From Roseovarius sp. TE539 (GTDB lineage: Bacteria; Pseudomonadota; Alphaproteobacteria; Rhodobacterales; Rhodobacteraceae), in contig NZ_QNGB01000005.1 of assembly GCF_003298505.1 (NCBI RefSeq), forward strand, positions 141,879 to 205,878: a DNA stretch of 64,000 nucleotides, in the 5' to 3' direction. Made by a program: the position numbers and the translations under genes. Numbering within the stretch: the first letter of the stretch is position 1; each line of letters opens with the position of its first letter. Shown here piece by piece: positions 39,135 through 49,193 of the stretch. The notes below the pieces were generated by a model. The model saw only the letters and a list, made by a program, of their open reading frames with translations, had not been told where the DNA came from and did no database searches.

Positions 39135-39707
39135 ATGGTGGTGCTTAACAAGATTTACACCAAAACCGGCGACCACGGTGAAACCGCACTCGGCAACGGC
39201 GCCAGGATCGCCAAGCATTCCATGCGTGTCACCGCCTACGGCACCGTGGACGAACTGAACGCGGCTCTCGGCCTGGCGAGGCTCCAGGCGGATGCATCCG
39301 ACGCCGAAGCACTGTCCCGCATCCAGAACGACCTGTTCGATCTGGGGGCCGATCTTTGCCGGCCCGAGATGGAAAGGGATGCCGAAGCCGAATATACCCC
39401 ACTGCGCATTTCCGACAAACAGGTTGCGCGTCTCGAGGACGAGATCGACGCGATGAACAAGGAACTGGAGCCGCTGCGTAGCTTCATACTGCCCGGAGGG
39501 TCGGCACTGGCCGCGCACCTTCATCACTGTCGCACCGTGGCGCGGCGCGCCGAGCGGCTGTCCGTGGAACTTGCCACGACGGAAGGCGTGAACCCGGCAG
39601 CGGTAAAATATCTCAACCGGTTGAGCGACTGGTTCTTCGTGGCCGCGCGGATGGCGAATGACGCGGGGCGGTCGGATATCCTCTGGGTTCCCGGGGCAAA
39701 CCGCTGA
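39135..39707 (+). CDS. Cob(I)alamin adenosyltransferase, PduO type
   Basis: A 190-residue ATP:cob(I)alamin adenosyltransferase that makes coenzyme B12. N-terminal IYTKTGDHGETALGNGARIAK is the ATP-binding motif. RSFILPGGSALAAHLHHCRTVARRAERLSVEL and VKYLNRLSDWFFVAARMAN are the conserved trimer and active-site helices, with the arginines expected for catalysis. Adenosylcobalamin enzymes such as methylmalonyl-CoA or ethylmalonyl-CoA mutase would use the product; none is encoded here. Confidence 0.93.
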   Translation: MVVLNKIYTKTGDHGETALGNGARIAKHSMRVTAYGTVDELNAALGLARLQADASDAEALSRIQNDLFDLGADLCRPEMERDAEAEYTPLRISDKQVARLEDEIDAMNKELEPLRSFILPGGSALAAHLHHCRTVARRAERLSVELATTEGVNPAAVKYLNRLSDWFFVAARMANDAGRSDILWVPGANR

Positions 39708-39913
39708 AACGATCCACGACGGCCCGCTGCACCTGACAATTCCGGTGTCTGCCGCAGGCGGCCCTGTCGCACGGGGCCGAAACGCGACGTACCGGAGCGC
39801 AAACGTGACGATTTTACCCTGTTTCCGCCTGTCAGGAAGCTATATGAACCCGCGGGAGAGCTTTCAGGGGAGTCGTTTCCCGACTTCCCGCCAATTTTAG
39901 GGAGACCATGCCA

Positions 39914-40672
39914 ATGAAGGTGCTCGTACCTGTCAAGCGCGTGATCGACTACAACGTGAAGGTCCGAGTGAAGTCGGACGGCAGCGGTGTCGATCTCGCA
40001 AATGTCAAGATGTCGATGAATCCGTTCGACGAGATCGCCGTTGAGGAGGCGATCCGCCTCAAGGAGGCGGGAAAGGCTGACGAGGTGATCGCGGTCTCGA
40101 TCGGCGTCAAGCAGAGTCAGGAAACACTGCGCACCGCGCTGGCGATGGGGGCCGATCGGGCCATTCTCGTGGTGGCGGCGGACGACGTTCACACCGATAT
40201 AGAACCCCTGAGCGTGGCAAAGATCCTTGCCAAGGTCGCCGAGGAAGAGGGCGCCGGTCTGATCCTTTGCGGCAAGCAGGCGATCGACAATGACATGAAC
40301 GCCACCGGCCAGATGCTGTCGGCGTTGCTTGGCTGGAGCCAGGCGATGTATGCCAACAAGATCGACATCGACGGTGATCATGCCGTGGTGACCCGGGAGG
40401 TGGACGGCGGATTGCAGACGATCAAGGTCGGCATGCCCACGATAATCTCGACCGATCTGCGTCTCAACGAACCGCGCTACGCGTCGTTGCCCAACATCAT
40501 GAAGGCCAAGAAAAAGCCGATGGATGAAAAGACGCCCGAGGATTATGGCGTTGATGTCAGCCCCCGCCTCGAAGTCATCAAGACGGATGAGCCCGAGGCG
40601 CGAAAGGCCGGCGAGATCGTGGGCTCTGTCGATGAACTGGTGGAGAAACTCAAGGAAGCGGGGGCTGTGTGA
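39914..40672 (+). CDS. etfB: Electron transfer flavoprotein, beta subunit
   Basis: A 252-residue Etf[65 protein letters not shown] is the family N-terminus. The AMP-binding loop and the recognition-loop helix ([28 protein letters not shown]) are intact. With EtfA it passes electrons from acyl-CoA and N-methyl dehydrogenases to ETF-ubiquinone oxidoreductase. The ATG at 39908 is only 3 bases from GGAG, so the ATG at 39914 (9 bases) is preferred. The 206 bases upstream hold no gene. Confidence 0.97.
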   Translation: MKVLVPVKRVIDYNVKVRVKSDGSGVDLANVKMSMNPFDEIAVEEAIRLKEAGKADEVIAVSIGVKQSQETLRTALAMGADRAILVVAADDVHTDIEPLSVAKILAKVAEEEGAGLILCGKQAIDNDMNATGQMLSALLGWSQAMYANKIDIDGDHAVVTREVDGGLQTIKVGMPTIISTDLRLNEPRYASLPNIMKAKKKPMDEKTPEDYGVDVSPRLEVIKTDEPEARKAGEIVGSVDELVEKLKEAGAV

Positions 40673-41598
40673 TGGCTGTACTTCTTCTAGCCGAAGTGAA
40701 TGACGGGGAACTGGCGCTTGATGCCACAGCCAAGGCCGTGACAGCCGCCGGGGAACTGGGCGATGTCACCGTTCTGGCCGCAGGCGCCACCTGCGCCGCC
40801 GCCGCCGAACAGGCCGCGAAGATCGCCGGGGTCAAAAAGGTACTCTGCGCCGAGCATGATCTCTATGGTCATCGCCTGGCCGAGCCGGTGTCCCGCCTCA
40901 TCGCCGACCTGGCCGCGGATTACGATCACATCGTTGCCCCGGCCACCACCGATGCCAAGAACATCCTGCCCCGCGTCGCGGCACTTCTGGACGTGATGGT
41001 CATCACCGATGCATCCGGGGTCATCGATGGCGACACGTTTGAACGTCCGATCTACGCGGGCAACGCGGTGCAGACTGTCAAGTCATCGGATCCCAAGAAA
41101 GTCGTGTCGTTCCGTACATCGACCTTCGATGCGGCGGGTGAACAGGATGCAGCGCCGGTTGAAAACATCGACGCAGCCGCGGACCCTGCACTCAGTGAAT
41201 GGGTCGAGGACAAGGTGGCCGAAAGCGACCGCCCGGAACTGACCTCGGCCGGTGTGGTCGTCTCGGGCGGGCGCGGTGTCGGCTCCGAGGATGATTTCGC
41301 GTTGATCGAAAAACTCGCCGACAAATTGGGAGCAGCCGTGGGCGCGTCCCGCGCGGCCGTGGACTCCGGCTTCGCGCCGAATGACTGGCAAGTCGGTCAG
41401 ACCGGCAAGGTTGTCGCGCCCGATCTCTATATCGCCGTCGGTATATCGGGCGCGATCCAGCATCTGGCGGGCATGAAGGACAGCAAGATCATCGTCGCGA
41501 TCAACAAGGATGAGGAGGCGCCGATCTTCCAGGTGGCCGATTACGGCCTCGTCGCGGACCTCTTCGACGCGGTGCCTGAACTGAACGACAAGCTCTGA
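40672..41598 (+). CDS. etfA: Electron transfer flavoprotein, alpha subunit
   Basis: A 308-residue EtfA, which binds FAD. N-terminal domain [30 protein letters not shown]. The C-terminal FAD domain has [40 protein letters not shown], then [53 protein letters not shown]. Start and etfB stop share the bases TGATG, so translation is coupled. A strong bidirectional terminator follows. Confidence 0.98.
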   Translation: MAVLLLAEVNDGELALDATAKAVTAAGELGDVTVLAAGATCAAAAEQAAKIAGVKKVLCAEHDLYGHRLAEPVSRLIADLAADYDHIVAPATTDAKNILPRVAALLDVMVITDASGVIDGDTFERPIYAGNAVQTVKSSDPKKVVSFRTSTFDAAGEQDAAPVENIDAAADPALSEWVEDKVAESDRPELTSAGVVVSGGRGVGSEDDFALIEKLADKLGAAVGASRAAVDSGFAPNDWQVGQTGKVVAPDLYIAVGISGAIQHLAGMKDSKIIVAINKDEEAPIFQVADYGLVADLFDAVPELNDKL

Positions 41599-41627
41599 GA
41601 TCAACCGCCCGCACAAGCGGGAACCCG

Positions 41628-41657
41628 AAGAACCCGCCCGTCACACGGCGGGTTCTT
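41628..41657. terminator. Bidirectional terminator between etfA and the convergent gene
   Basis: An 11-bp perfect stem (AAGAACCCGCC and GGCGGGTTCTT) with an 8-base loop, 29 bases after etfA and 7 bases from the convergent gene's stop. Confidence 0.85.
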
Positions 41658-41664
41658 TCATGCG

Positions 41665-42495
41665 TCACCCGGCAATTTCGGCCATCAAGGGTGTCAGCGC
41701 CTCGGCGGCTTCTTCATGCGCGGCCGGGTTCATGACCCCGCCTGCAGCCTGAACTTCCAGCTGCGAAAAGATCATGCCCTCCGTTCCCTGCGCCAGTGCA
41801 TCCGCGCTGACCGTCACATCGAGGACCTGCAGCACCTGCCCGCGCAGGGCATTTATCATGCCATCAGTCACCAGGGCCGGATCCGCCTCCAGATCCGGGC
41901 GGTCGGCGGCCCGTCCGGGCGGATGGGCCGAGAACCACAACAAGACCACCGGGGGATCGATTCGCCCCAGAAGCTCGTGCATCCGTTCCAGCCACACCGC
42001 CTGTAATTCCTGCCGCAAGGTCATGTAGCGTCGATACGAAATCCGGCGCAGGCGGCTCAGCATGTGACGTGTGAAATGGAACTCGGTAAAATCCACTTCC
42101 GGGAACAACCCTCGCAGATCCGTCCTTGCCTCGACGAAACGATCATTGCGGCGCGGATGCACCGCGTAATAACGGTTGGCAAGGTTCTGCGCACAGGGCA
42201 CCTGAAGCACCACGACCCGGGCCGCCCCTGCCATGCGCAACAGATCGGGTTCGTTGAGAAATACATCCACCCCCGCATTCGGCCAGCCGAAATTGACGCA
42301 GGAAAGGCCCGTTCGCGCCTCAACCAGCGCCGGAAACGGACGGCTGATGTATTTCCCGTAGGTCTCGGTTCCGCCAAGGAAGGCGGCGAACCCTCCATTC
42401 AAGGTCCGCTTCGGGCCGCGGAACAGCAATCTGCAATCGCCGTAGCGGCACGGCATGTAATCGAGGGTCGTCTCCCCCATCTTTTCATAGGTCAT
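41665..42495 (-). CDS. Conserved hypothetical protein (DUF6473-like)
   Basis: A 276-residue protein that I recall as resembling DUF6473, a family found mainly in Rhodobacteraceae; this is from memory. The N-terminus (LDYMPCRYGDCRLLFRGPKRTLNGGFAAFLGGTETYGKYISRPFPALVEARTG) ends in a GGTETYG segment, followed by alternating strands and helices (RVVVLQVPCAQN, PPVVLLWFSAHPPG) like an SGNH-type alpha/beta fold. No signal peptide. The ATG at 42495 is chosen over a GTG seven codons upstream because it follows GGTGGGTGAG. Convergent with etfA. Function unknown. Confidence 0.65.
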   Translation of the reverse strand: MTYEKMGETTLDYMPCRYGDCRLLFRGPKRTLNGGFAAFLGGTETYGKYISRPFPALVEARTGLSCVNFGWPNAGVDVFLNEPDLLRMAGAARVVVLQVPCAQNLANRYYAVHPRRNDRFVEARTDLRGLFPEVDFTEFHFTRHMLSRLRRISYRRYMTLRQELQAVWLERMHELLGRIDPPVVLLWFSAHPPGRAADRPDLEADPALVTDGMINALRGQVLQVLDVTVSADALAQGTEGMIFSQLEVQAAGGVMNPAAHEEAAEALTPLMAEIAG

Positions 42496-42653
42496 CTCAC
42501 CCACCAGTTTCTTCACCCGGCAGGCAGAGTCACCGGCGCACCTTTACAATTCACTAACGTGTCAATTCAACACGGAGTTTAACGGATGCCGCCCCTTGCA
42601 GCCCCCCCGGCGGCGGGCCTATTGTGGATGCGAAACACGCGAGAGGCGGGCAC

Positions 42654-43529
42654 ATGGAAATCGTAACAGTCGGCGTGATCGGGGCGGGACAGATGGGCAA
42701 TGGGATCGCCCATGTGATGGCGCTGGCCGGCTATGATGTAAAAATCAACGACATCAGCCAGGATGCCCTTGATGCCGCCGTGGCCACGATTCGCCGCAAC
42801 ATGGACCGGCAGGTCAGCCGCGAAAAGATCTCTCAGGCGGACATGGACACCGCAATGGGGCGAATCGAGACAACCCTCAAGTTGACCGATCTGGGCGCGA
42901 CGGACCTTGTAATCGAAGCCGCGACCGAACGCGAAACCGTCAAGCAGGCCATTTTCGAGGATCTGCAACCGGCGCTGCGACCGCATACGATACTGACCTC
43001 CAACACCTCGTCGATTTCGATCACCCGGCTTGCCAGCCGCACCGATCGTCCGGGCAAGTTCATGGGCTTCCACTTCATGAACCCGGTTCCCGTCATGCAA
43101 CTGGTGGAACTGATCCGGGGTATCGCCACCGACCGGGAAACCTATGACACCTGCCTTGCGGTTGTCGAAAGGCTGGGCAAGACCGCGGCATCGGCCGAGG
43201 ATTTCCCGGGTTTCATTGTCAACCGCATCCTCATGCCGATGATAAACGAAGGCGTCTATACCCTCTACGAAGGTGTCGGGAACGTGAAATCAATAGATCA
43301 GTCGATGAAACTCGGTGCGAACCACCCCATGGGCCCACTGGAGCTGGCGGATTTCATCGGGTTGGACACCTGCCTCGCGATCATGAACGTTCTTCATGAC
43401 GGTCTTGCGGACACCAAGTACCGCCCCTGCCCGCTGCTGACGAAATATGTCGAGGCCGGCTGGCTGGGCCGAAAGACCGGGCGCGGTTTCTACGACTACA
43501 GCGGCGAAACACCGGTTCCCACGCGGTAA
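42654..43529 (+). CDS. 3-hydroxybutyryl-CoA dehydrogenase
   Basis: A 291-residue NAD(P)-dependent 3-hydroxyacyl-CoA dehydrogenase (Hbd/PaaH type), converting acetoacetyl-CoA and 3-hydroxybutyryl-CoA. Rossmann motif [13 protein letters not shown], the catalytic region [17 protein letters not shown] with its histidine-glutamate pair, and the dimerisation domain [38 protein letters not shown] precedes the ATG. A link to the ETF genes is plausible (fatty-acid or polyhydroxybutyrate metabolism), but the two are not one operon. Gene symbol left open. Confidence 0.95.
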   Translation: MEIVTVGVIGAGQMGNGIAHVMALAGYDVKINDISQDALDAAVATIRRNMDRQVSREKISQADMDTAMGRIETTLKLTDLGATDLVIEAATERETVKQAIFEDLQPALRPHTILTSNTSSISITRLASRTDRPGKFMGFHFMNPVPVMQLVELIRGIATDRETYDTCLAVVERLGKTAASAEDFPGFIVNRILMPMINEGVYTLYEGVGNVKSIDQSMKLGANHPMGPLELADFIGLDTCLAIMNVLHDGLADTKYRPCPLLTKYVEAGWLGRKTGRGFYDYSGETPVPTR

Positions 43530-43596
43530 GGCCATTCCCGATCCGAACGCGGCGGGCTCCGTTCCCGGCGCTGACCCCGCTGCACGCAGCGCCCGG

Positions 43597-44826
43597 TCAG
43601 TCCTTTTCTTCCATGTCAAACCCCAGGTGACGGGCCACCGTGAAGATATCCTTGTCTCCGCGGCCACACATGTTCATGCAAAGGATATGATCGGCGGGCA
43701 GGTCCGGGGCGATCTTGGTCACATGGGCAAGCGCATGGGACGGTTCGAGCGCCGGTATGATACCTTCCTTCTCGCAGGAAAGCTGAAAGGCTTCGAGCGC
43801 CTCCGCATCGGTGATCGAGACGTATTTCGCACGGCCCGATTCATGCAGCCAGGAATGTTCAGGCCCGATGCCGGGGTAATCCAGACCGGCTGATATGGAA
43901 TACCCTTCGAGGATCTGTCCGTCGTCGTCCTGCAGAAGGTAGGTGCGATTCCCGTGCAATACACCGGGCCTGCCGCCAGTCAGGGAGGCGCAATGCTCCA
44001 TCGCGTCGGTAACGCCGCGACCGCCGGCTTCGACACCGATGATATTCACCTCCTTGTCATCGAGGAACGGATAGAACAGGCCCATCGCGTTGGATCCGCC
44101 GCCGATCGCGGCGATCACCGTGTCGGGCAGGCGACCCTCGGCAGATTGCATCTGTTCGCGGACTTCCTTGCCGATGATCGACTGGAAATCACGCACCATC
44201 GCCGGATAGGGGTGCGGCCCGGCCACCGTACCGATGCAGTAAAAGGTGTCACGCACATTGGTCACCCAGTCGCGCAGCGCGTCATTCATCGCGTCCTTGA
44301 GGGTGCCGCGTCCCGAAGTGACCGGTATGACCTCCGCCCCCAGCAGCCGCATTCGAAACACGTTCGGCCGCTGCCGCTCGACGTCATGGGCACCCATGTA
44401 GACCACGCATTGAAGGCCGAACTTGGCACAGACGGTGGCGGTGGCCACACCGTGCTGGCCAGCGCCTGTTTCCGCTATGATCCGGGATTTTCCCATCCGG
44501 CGGGCCAGTATGATCTGTCCCAGCACGTTGTTGATCTTGTGCGCGCCGGTATGGTTCAACTCGTCACGCTTCATGTAGATTTTCGCGCCGCCCAAATGCT
44601 CTGTAAGCCGCTCGGCATGATAGAGCGGGCTGGGCCGCCCCACGTAATGGGTCCACAGATCGTGCATCTCGTCCCAGAAACTCTGGTCCGTCTTGGCGTT
44701 CTCGTACTGCGCCTCGAGTTCGAGGATCAGCGGCATCAACGTTTCGGAAACGAACCGACCGCCAAAATCGCCGAACCGGCCCTTCTCGTCAGGGCCGGTC
44801 ATGAAGGAGTTGAAGAGTTCGTTCAA
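43597..44826 (-). CDS. trpB: Tryptophan synthase beta chain (TTG start)
   Basis: A 409-residue TrpB, which condenses indole with serine using PLP. The PLP lysine is K97 in HTGAHKINN. The phosphate-binding loop GGGSNAMG and the catalytic-loop [11 protein letters not shown] region are intact. The likely start is TTG at 44826 ([30 protein letters not shown]): it has GGGAGG eight bases upstream and matches the family N-terminus. The ATG at 44802 is the alternative. trpA is not in the window. Convergent with the hydroxybutyryl-CoA dehydrogenase. Confidence 0.96.
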   Translation of the reverse strand: MNELFNSFMTGPDEKGRFGDFGGRFVSETLMPLILELEAQYENAKTDQSFWDEMHDLWTHYVGRPSPLYHAERLTEHLGGAKIYMKRDELNHTGAHKINNVLGQIILARRMGKSRIIAETGAGQHGVATATVCAKFGLQCVVYMGAHDVERQRPNVFRMRLLGAEVIPVTSGRGTLKDAMNDALRDWVTNVRDTFYCIGTVAGPHPYPAMVRDFQSIIGKEVREQMQSAEGRLPDTVIAAIGGGSNAMGLFYPFLDDKEVNIIGVEAGGRGVTDAMEHCASLTGGRPGVLHGNRTYLLQDDDGQILEGYSISAGLDYPGIGPEHSWLHESGRAKYVSITDAEALEAFQLSCEKEGIIPALEPSHALAHVTKIAPDLPADHILCMNMCGRGDKDIFTVARHLGFDMEEKD

Positions 44827-45007
44827 GGCGCGTGCCTCCCATCGTGGTCTGTCTTTGCATATGGGACGCTGCAGGAATTTTCCAGCGAAAACCGGCAAGG
44901 GCCGCCGCGGTCAGGACGGCATGGAACCGTGACATGCCAGAGACTGTCTGGGGCAATCGGAAACGATCCGCAGACGGGCGGGCAACCCCGATCCGGCGCC
45001 ACTTTTG

Positions 45008-45637
45008 CTAGAGGATCCGCACCACATGCGCCCGCGTGAGAAGCTCCGGCTCGGACAAGAGGAACGGCGCGAAAGGTTGCGTGCTCTGAACGACTTCCCA
45101 TTCACCACGACGAGTCAGATCGTCCATCACCTCTGGGAATCCCTGTTCCTGCCGGGTCGCCTCGATAAGGTTGAACACCCCGTGCCCGCCAGGGCGCGTG
45201 ACGCGGGCGAGGTGTCGCAATGTCGACGGCGGTGCATGGCCCGGTCCGAACGAGCCGACGCAGACGAAACCGGCGAAATGATCGTCCGCGAAAGGCAAGC
45301 CCTCCCCCATGTCGGCAACCTGCAGATCACCATACGCTCCGGTCTGCCCCGCACGCGCGATCATCTCGGGCGAGAGGTCGCACCCGGTTAAATGATGGTA
45401 TCCCATGAGCATCAGCATCTCTCCCACCAGACCGGTGCCACACCCGGCATCCAGGATCGGCCCGTGCATCCGTCCGAGATGGCTTGACAGCAACCCGGCA
45501 CCGAGAAACGGAAGACGATAGCCGTTCGCTATGGTGTCGGCATCATAGCTGTCGGCCCAGGTGTCATAGGCGCGGCGCGAATCCTCCGGGGTCTTCGCAC
45601 CATAAACCCCGGCAAGCCCGTCGGTCTCGATCGTCAT
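45008..45637 (-). CDS. Class I SAM-dependent methyltransferase
   Basis: A 209-residue methyltransferase. Motif I is ILDAGCGTGLVGEMLMLMGY, followed by LTGCDLSPEMIARA (acidic residue for the SAM ribose), QVADMGEGLPFADDHFAGFVCVGSF (motif II) and LRHLARVTRPGGHGVFNLIE (motif III). The N-terminal AYDTWADSYDADT is typical of small-molecule methyltransferases. The substrate is unknown. It lies between trpF and trpB on the same strand, with 40 bases to trpF and 181 to trpB. Confidence 0.88.
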   Translation of the reverse strand: MTIETDGLAGVYGAKTPEDSRRAYDTWADSYDADTIANGYRLPFLGAGLLSSHLGRMHGPILDAGCGTGLVGEMLMLMGYHHLTGCDLSPEMIARAGQTGAYGDLQVADMGEGLPFADDHFAGFVCVGSFGPGHAPPSTLRHLARVTRPGGHGVFNLIEATRQEQGFPEVMDDLTRRGEWEVVQSTQPFAPFLLSEPELLTRAHVVRIL

Positions 45638-45677
45638 CCGTCATCTCCCGTGTGCTTCAAGAGCGGGAAGGATCGAC

Positions 45678-46322
45678 TCAGGCCCTGGCGTTGTCAATGA
45701 AGGCCCGCATCAGGTCGGCATCCTTGACGCCGGGTGAACTTTCCACACCGGACGAGACATCGACCTGCCGTGCCCCTGTCTGCGCGATGGCCTCCGCCAC
45801 ATTGTCGGGATTGAGCCCGCCCGCCAGCATCCACGGCACCGGCCAGCGCCGTCCGGTCAGAAGCTCCCAGTCGAAGGTCAGTGCATTCCCACCGGGACGC
45901 TCCGCGCCCGGGGGCGGCTTGGCGTCGATCAGAAGCTGGTCGGCCACCTTGCCATAGAAATCTATTTGCGTGAGATCGGTTTCGACAGCAACACCCACCG
46001 CCTTCATCACGGGCAGCCCGTAGCGCCGCTTCACCTCGGCGACGCGTGCCGGGCTTTCGCTTCCGTGAAGTTGCAGCATGTCCACGGGCACTTCGGACGT
46101 GAGCGCATCGAGCAGCAGGTCATCGGCATCGACTGTCAAGGCAACCCGCGTGATCCCCTCGGGAACCGCCCCGGCCATGTGGGCGGCATCCTCGAGCTGC
46201 ACATGCCGGGGTGATCCGGGGAAGAACACGAACCCGACATACGTCGCCCCCGCCAATATGGCGGCCGGAACATCGGCGCTGTCAGTCAGCCCGCAGATCT
46301 TGACTTTCATGTCGGATGGCAT
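45678..46322 (-). CDS. trpF: Phosphoribosylanthranilate isomerase
   Basis: A 214-residue TrpF, the Amadori-type isomerase of tryptophan synthesis. [36 protein letters not shown] holds the catalytic cysteine (KICGL). [36 protein letters not shown] and [38 protein letters not shown] form the rest of the barrel and phosphate site, with the acid/base aspartate in LTVDADD. Two ATGs (46322, 46310) are possible and neither has a strong ribosome binding site. It follows lapA by seven bases. Confidence 0.95.
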   Translation of the reverse strand: MPSDMKVKICGLTDSADVPAAILAGATYVGFVFFPGSPRHVQLEDAAHMAGAVPEGITRVALTVDADDLLLDALTSEVPVDMLQLHGSESPARVAEVKRRYGLPVMKAVGVAVETDLTQIDFYGKVADQLLIDAKPPPGAERPGGNALTFDWELLTGRRWPVPWMLAGGLNPDNVAEAIAQTGARQVDVSSGVESSPGVKDADLMRAFIDNARA

Positions 46323-46329
46323 CTGGTGC

Positions 46330-46680
46330 TCAACTGGCCTCGTCGAGAATGGCGAGAACCTCGTCCTTGCCCTGATGCTTTTCGCCTTTCAGGCGCTGGA
46401 CCTCGGCGCGCAGCGCCCGCATCTCACGCGCCTGCCGGGCCGCCGCCGCTCTTTCCTTGGCCTCGCGGATCCACTCCCAGATGAATCCCAGGATCAATCC
46501 GGCCAGAACCCCGCCGAACATCACGACGAAAAGCGGGATGTCATAGGTCGGGTTCAGCGCCGCCAAGCCCGACAGTTCGTCAGGCAGAACCCGGATGGTC
46601 ACCATGCCGCGATTGGCCAGCGCGATCAGGATGAGGGCGAGCCCGAAAACGGCGATACATGCGTAGCGGACATAACGCAT
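46330..46680 (-). CDS. LapA-domain membrane protein
   Basis: A 116-residue LapA/DUF1049-type protein with two membrane helices (about 8-24, [17 protein letters not shown]; about 49-68, [20 protein letters not shown]) and a C-terminal cytoplasmic coiled coil ([31 protein letters not shown]). In other bacteria LapA works with LapB/YciM in lipopolysaccharide assembly control. The neighbourhood ihfB-lapA-trpF recurs in alphaproteobacteria. The start overlaps the ihfB stop (TGATG). Confidence 0.88.
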   Translation of the reverse strand: MRYVRYACIAVFGLALILIALANRGMVTIRVLPDELSGLAALNPTYDIPLFVVMFGGVLAGLILGFIWEWIREAKERAAAARQAREMRALRAEVQRLKGEKHQGKDEVLAILDEAS

Positions 46681-46964
46681 CAGGAATTCCCGTTCAGACG
46701 CTCGCGGAGAAGTTTGCCGGTCTTGAAGAACGGCACATGCTTTTCTTCCACATGCACGGATTCGCCTGTGCGCGGGTTACGCCCCGTGCGTGCATCGCGC
46801 TTCTTGACCGAGAACGCCCCGAAACCGCGCAGTTCAACCCTGTTGCCATTGGCCATGGCGTCCGTGATCTCGTTGAAAATGGTGTTCACGATGCGCTCTA
46901 CATCCCTTTGGTAGAGATGCGGATTCTCATCTGCAATCTTTTGAATCAATTCCGACCGGATCAT
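46680..46964 (-). CDS. ihfB: Integration host factor subunit beta
   Basis: A 94-residue IHF beta, which with IhfA bends DNA at specific sites. [33 protein letters not shown] and [31 protein letters not shown] are diagnostic; the beta-arm proline that intercalates is present (RNPRTG). A promoter is predicted at 47013-47041 and the gene is coupled to lapA. Confidence 0.96.
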   Translation of the reverse strand: MIRSELIQKIADENPHLYQRDVERIVNTIFNEITDAMANGNRVELRGFGAFSVKKRDARTGRNPRTGESVHVEEKHVPFFKTGKLLRERLNGNS

Positions 46965-47012
46965 TATTCATTCCCCTGGAGTTTGGCGCGCTGACATCTT
47001 TCCCCGCGCTCG

Positions 47013-47041
47013 ACTATAGTCAGAAAAGCAGCCGTCCGAAA
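47013..47041 (-). promoter_or_regulatory. Possible promoter of ihfB
   Basis: TATAGT (47013-47018) lies inside the palindrome GACTATAGTC, 17 bases from a weak TTTCGG (47036-47041), on the minus strand about 50 bases before ihfB. Confidence 0.35.
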
Positions 47042-47177
47042 CAAAAAGCCACTGCCGCGGCAGGCGGATTCCCCTATTTGGGCCCGCGGAACCCTGGTCG
47101 GCAACGCAGTTCAGTACTGACGTTTTTACCCCTAACTCTTTCTGCATCGCGGAAAAATTACTGATTCGCAAACGAAA

Positions 47178-47209
47178 ACGGCCCCGCGGACAAGGTGCCG
47201 CGGGGCCGT
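47178..47209 (-). terminator. Rho-independent terminator of rpsA
   Basis: A 12-bp perfect stem (ACGGCCCCGCGG and CCGCGGGGCCGT) with an 8-base loop, followed on the minus strand by TTTCGTTT, 23 bases after the rpsA stop. Confidence 0.88.
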
Positions 47210-47232
47210 GCCGGCCGTGGATACGACCGGTA

Positions 47233-48921
47233 TCAGTCCTTGTCTTCATCGCCTTTCAGCGCCGCACCAAGGATATCTCCCAGTGATGCGCCGGAGTCGG
47301 AACTGCCATATTGCTGGACGGCCTCCTTCTCTTCGGCAATCTCGCGGGCCTTGATGCTGAGGCCGAGGCGACGCGACTTGCTGTCGATATTGGTCACGCG
47401 CACATCGACCTTGTCTCCGACCGAGAAGCGGTCGGGCCGCTGCTCCGAGCGGTCCCGGCTGAGGTCGGAGCGGCGAATGAAACTCTTCATTCCCTCGTAT
47501 TCCACCTCGATGCCGCCGTCCTCGATCGACGTGACCTCGACCGTGATGATCGAGCCGCGCTTCACGCCGCCCACGGCTTCCGAGAACTTGTCGCCACCCA
47601 GTGCCTTGATCGAAAGCGAGATGCGTTCCTTCTCCACGTCCACTTCGGAGACGACCGCCTGCACAACGTCACCTTTCTTGTAGTTCTGGATCGCATCCTC
47701 ACCACGCTCGTCCCAGGAGATATCGGAAAGGTGGACCATGCCGTCGATCTCGCCTTCGAGACCGATGAACAGGCCGAACTCGGTGATGTTCTTGACCTCG
47801 CCTTCCACTTCGGTGCCCTCGGGATGGGTCTCGGCGAAGACTTCCCAGGGGTTGCGCATGGTCTGTTTCAGGCCCAGGCTCACGCGGCGCTTGGCCGGAT
47901 CAATCTCCAGGACCATGACCTCGACTTCCTGCGAGGTGGACACGATCTTGCCGGGATGCACGTTCTTCTTGGTCCATGACATTTCCGAGACGTGAACGAG
48001 GCCCTCGACGCCCGGCTCCAGTTCCACGAAGGCGCCGTAATCGGTAATATTGGTCACGCGTCCGGTATGAACGGAATTCAGCGGGTACTTGACCGCCACC
48101 AGGTCCCACGGATCCTCCTGCAGCTGCTTCATTCCGAGGCTGATGCGGTGGGTTTCCTTGTTGATCTTGATGACCTGCACATTCACCGTCTCACCGATCG
48201 AAAGGATCTCGGAGGGATGGTTGACGCGGCGCCAGGCCATGTCCGTTACGTGCAGCAGGCCGTCTACACCACCAAGGTCCACGAAGGCACCGTATTCGGT
48301 GATGTTCTTGACCACGCCTTCCACGGTGTCGCCCTCGTTGAGCTTGCCGATGATCTCGGCGCGCTGCTCGGCGCGGCTTTCCTCAAGGATGGCGCGGCGC
48401 GAAACCACGATGTTGCCGCGGCGGCGGTCCATCTTGAGGATCTGGAACGGTTGCTTGAGGCCCATGAGCGGGCCGGCATCGCGCACCGGACGCACATCCA
48501 CCTGGCTGCCGGGCAGGAACGCGACGGCGCCGCCCAGATCGACGGTGAAGCCGCCCTTGACGCGGCCGAAGATCGCGCCCTCGACGCGCGCATCATCCGC
48601 ATAGGCCTTTTCCAGACGGTCCCAGGCTTCTTCACGCCGGGCCATCTCGCGGCTGATGACCGCTTCACCACGGGCGTTCTCGGCCGCGCGCAGATAAACC
48701 TCGACCTCGTCACCCACCTCGATTTCGGGCGCCTCGCCGGGATTCGCGAATTCCTTGAGTTCGACGCGGCCTTCCATTTTGTAGCCAACGTCGATAATGG
48801 CCTGGCCCGCCTCGATGGCGATGACCTTGCCCTTGACGACAGAGCCCTCCTGGGGCGTGTCCATTTCGAAGCTTTCGTTAAGGAGGGCTTCGAATTCCTC
48901 CATGGATGCGTTCTGAGCCAT
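47233..48921 (-). CDS. rpsA: Small ribosomal subunit protein bS1
   Basis: A 562-residue bS1, which captures mRNA on the 30S subunit. Six S1/OB repeats can be followed, for example GSVVKGKVIAIEAGQAIIDVGYKMEGRV, GDTVEGVVKNITEYGAFVDLGGVDGLLHVTDMAW and HTGRVTNITDYGAFVELEPGVEGLVHVSEMSW. The C-terminal end is KALGGDKFSEAVGG through ILGAALKGDEDKD. The start MAQNASMEEFEALLNESFEM at 48921 matches homologues. In E. coli S1 represses its own leader; here the leader of about 195 bases carries a terminator-like hairpin. Confidence 0.98.
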   Translation of the reverse strand: MAQNASMEEFEALLNESFEMDTPQEGSVVKGKVIAIEAGQAIIDVGYKMEGRVELKEFANPGEAPEIEVGDEVEVYLRAAENARGEAVISREMARREEAWDRLEKAYADDARVEGAIFGRVKGGFTVDLGGAVAFLPGSQVDVRPVRDAGPLMGLKQPFQILKMDRRRGNIVVSRRAILEESRAEQRAEIIGKLNEGDTVEGVVKNITEYGAFVDLGGVDGLLHVTDMAWRRVNHPSEILSIGETVNVQVIKINKETHRISLGMKQLQEDPWDLVAVKYPLNSVHTGRVTNITDYGAFVELEPGVEGLVHVSEMSWTKKNVHPGKIVSTSQEVEVMVLEIDPAKRRVSLGLKQTMRNPWEVFAETHPEGTEVEGEVKNITEFGLFIGLEGEIDGMVHLSDISWDERGEDAIQNYKKGDVVQAVVSEVDVEKERISLSIKALGGDKFSEAVGGVKRGSIITVEVTSIEDGGIEVEYEGMKSFIRRSDLSRDRSEQRPDRFSVGDKVDVRVTNIDSKSRRLGLSIKAREIAEEKEAVQQYGSSDSGASLGDILGAALKGDEDKD

Positions 48922-49040
48922 GTGGCGTCTGTTTCCTTTACATCTGTTTTCCGGCCGCGCGGTTGTCTCCGCCGGTCTTGGGTTGGTGCCCTGCCCCATA
49001 AGCAGTCGGGGGCAGAACGGTTTCGTTGGTCAGGCGTATC

Positions 49041-49071
49041 GCAAAACAAAGAGGGCCGGATGCCCCGGCCC
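49041..49071 (-). terminator. Terminator-like hairpin inside the rpsA leader (candidate attenuator)
   Basis: GGGCCGG (minus strand, 49071-49065) pairs with CCGGCCC (49059-49053) across a 5-base loop and is followed by TCTTTGTTTTG (49052-49042), the classical rho-independent layout. It lies after the predicted rpsA promoter (49123-49151) and about 120 bases before the rpsA start. It could attenuate rpsA. It could also be the terminator of the DUF4168 gene, if the promoter call is wrong. Confidence 0.55.
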
Positions 49072-49122
49072 TGCCCGATCCTGTTTGTTATGCAGCGTGT
49101 GATCCGCCTTGATGACGCCGCG

Positions 49123-49151
49123 CGTATAGCGGCAACGTGCCGGGGAATCAA
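49123..49151 (-). promoter_or_regulatory. Predicted promoter of rpsA
   Basis: TTGATT (49146-49151) and TATACG (49123-49128) with a 17-base spacer on the minus strand, 43 bases after the DUF4168 stop. Confidence 0.55.
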
Positions 49152-49193
49152 GCCTGCTCGGCAAACTGCCCCGGCACCACAAGGCCCCGACCA

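Noticed and set aside
40669..40671. GTG at 40669 as etfA start
   Set aside because: The ATG at 40672 overlaps the etfB stop in the common TGATG arrangement and gives the family N-terminus MAVLLLAE.
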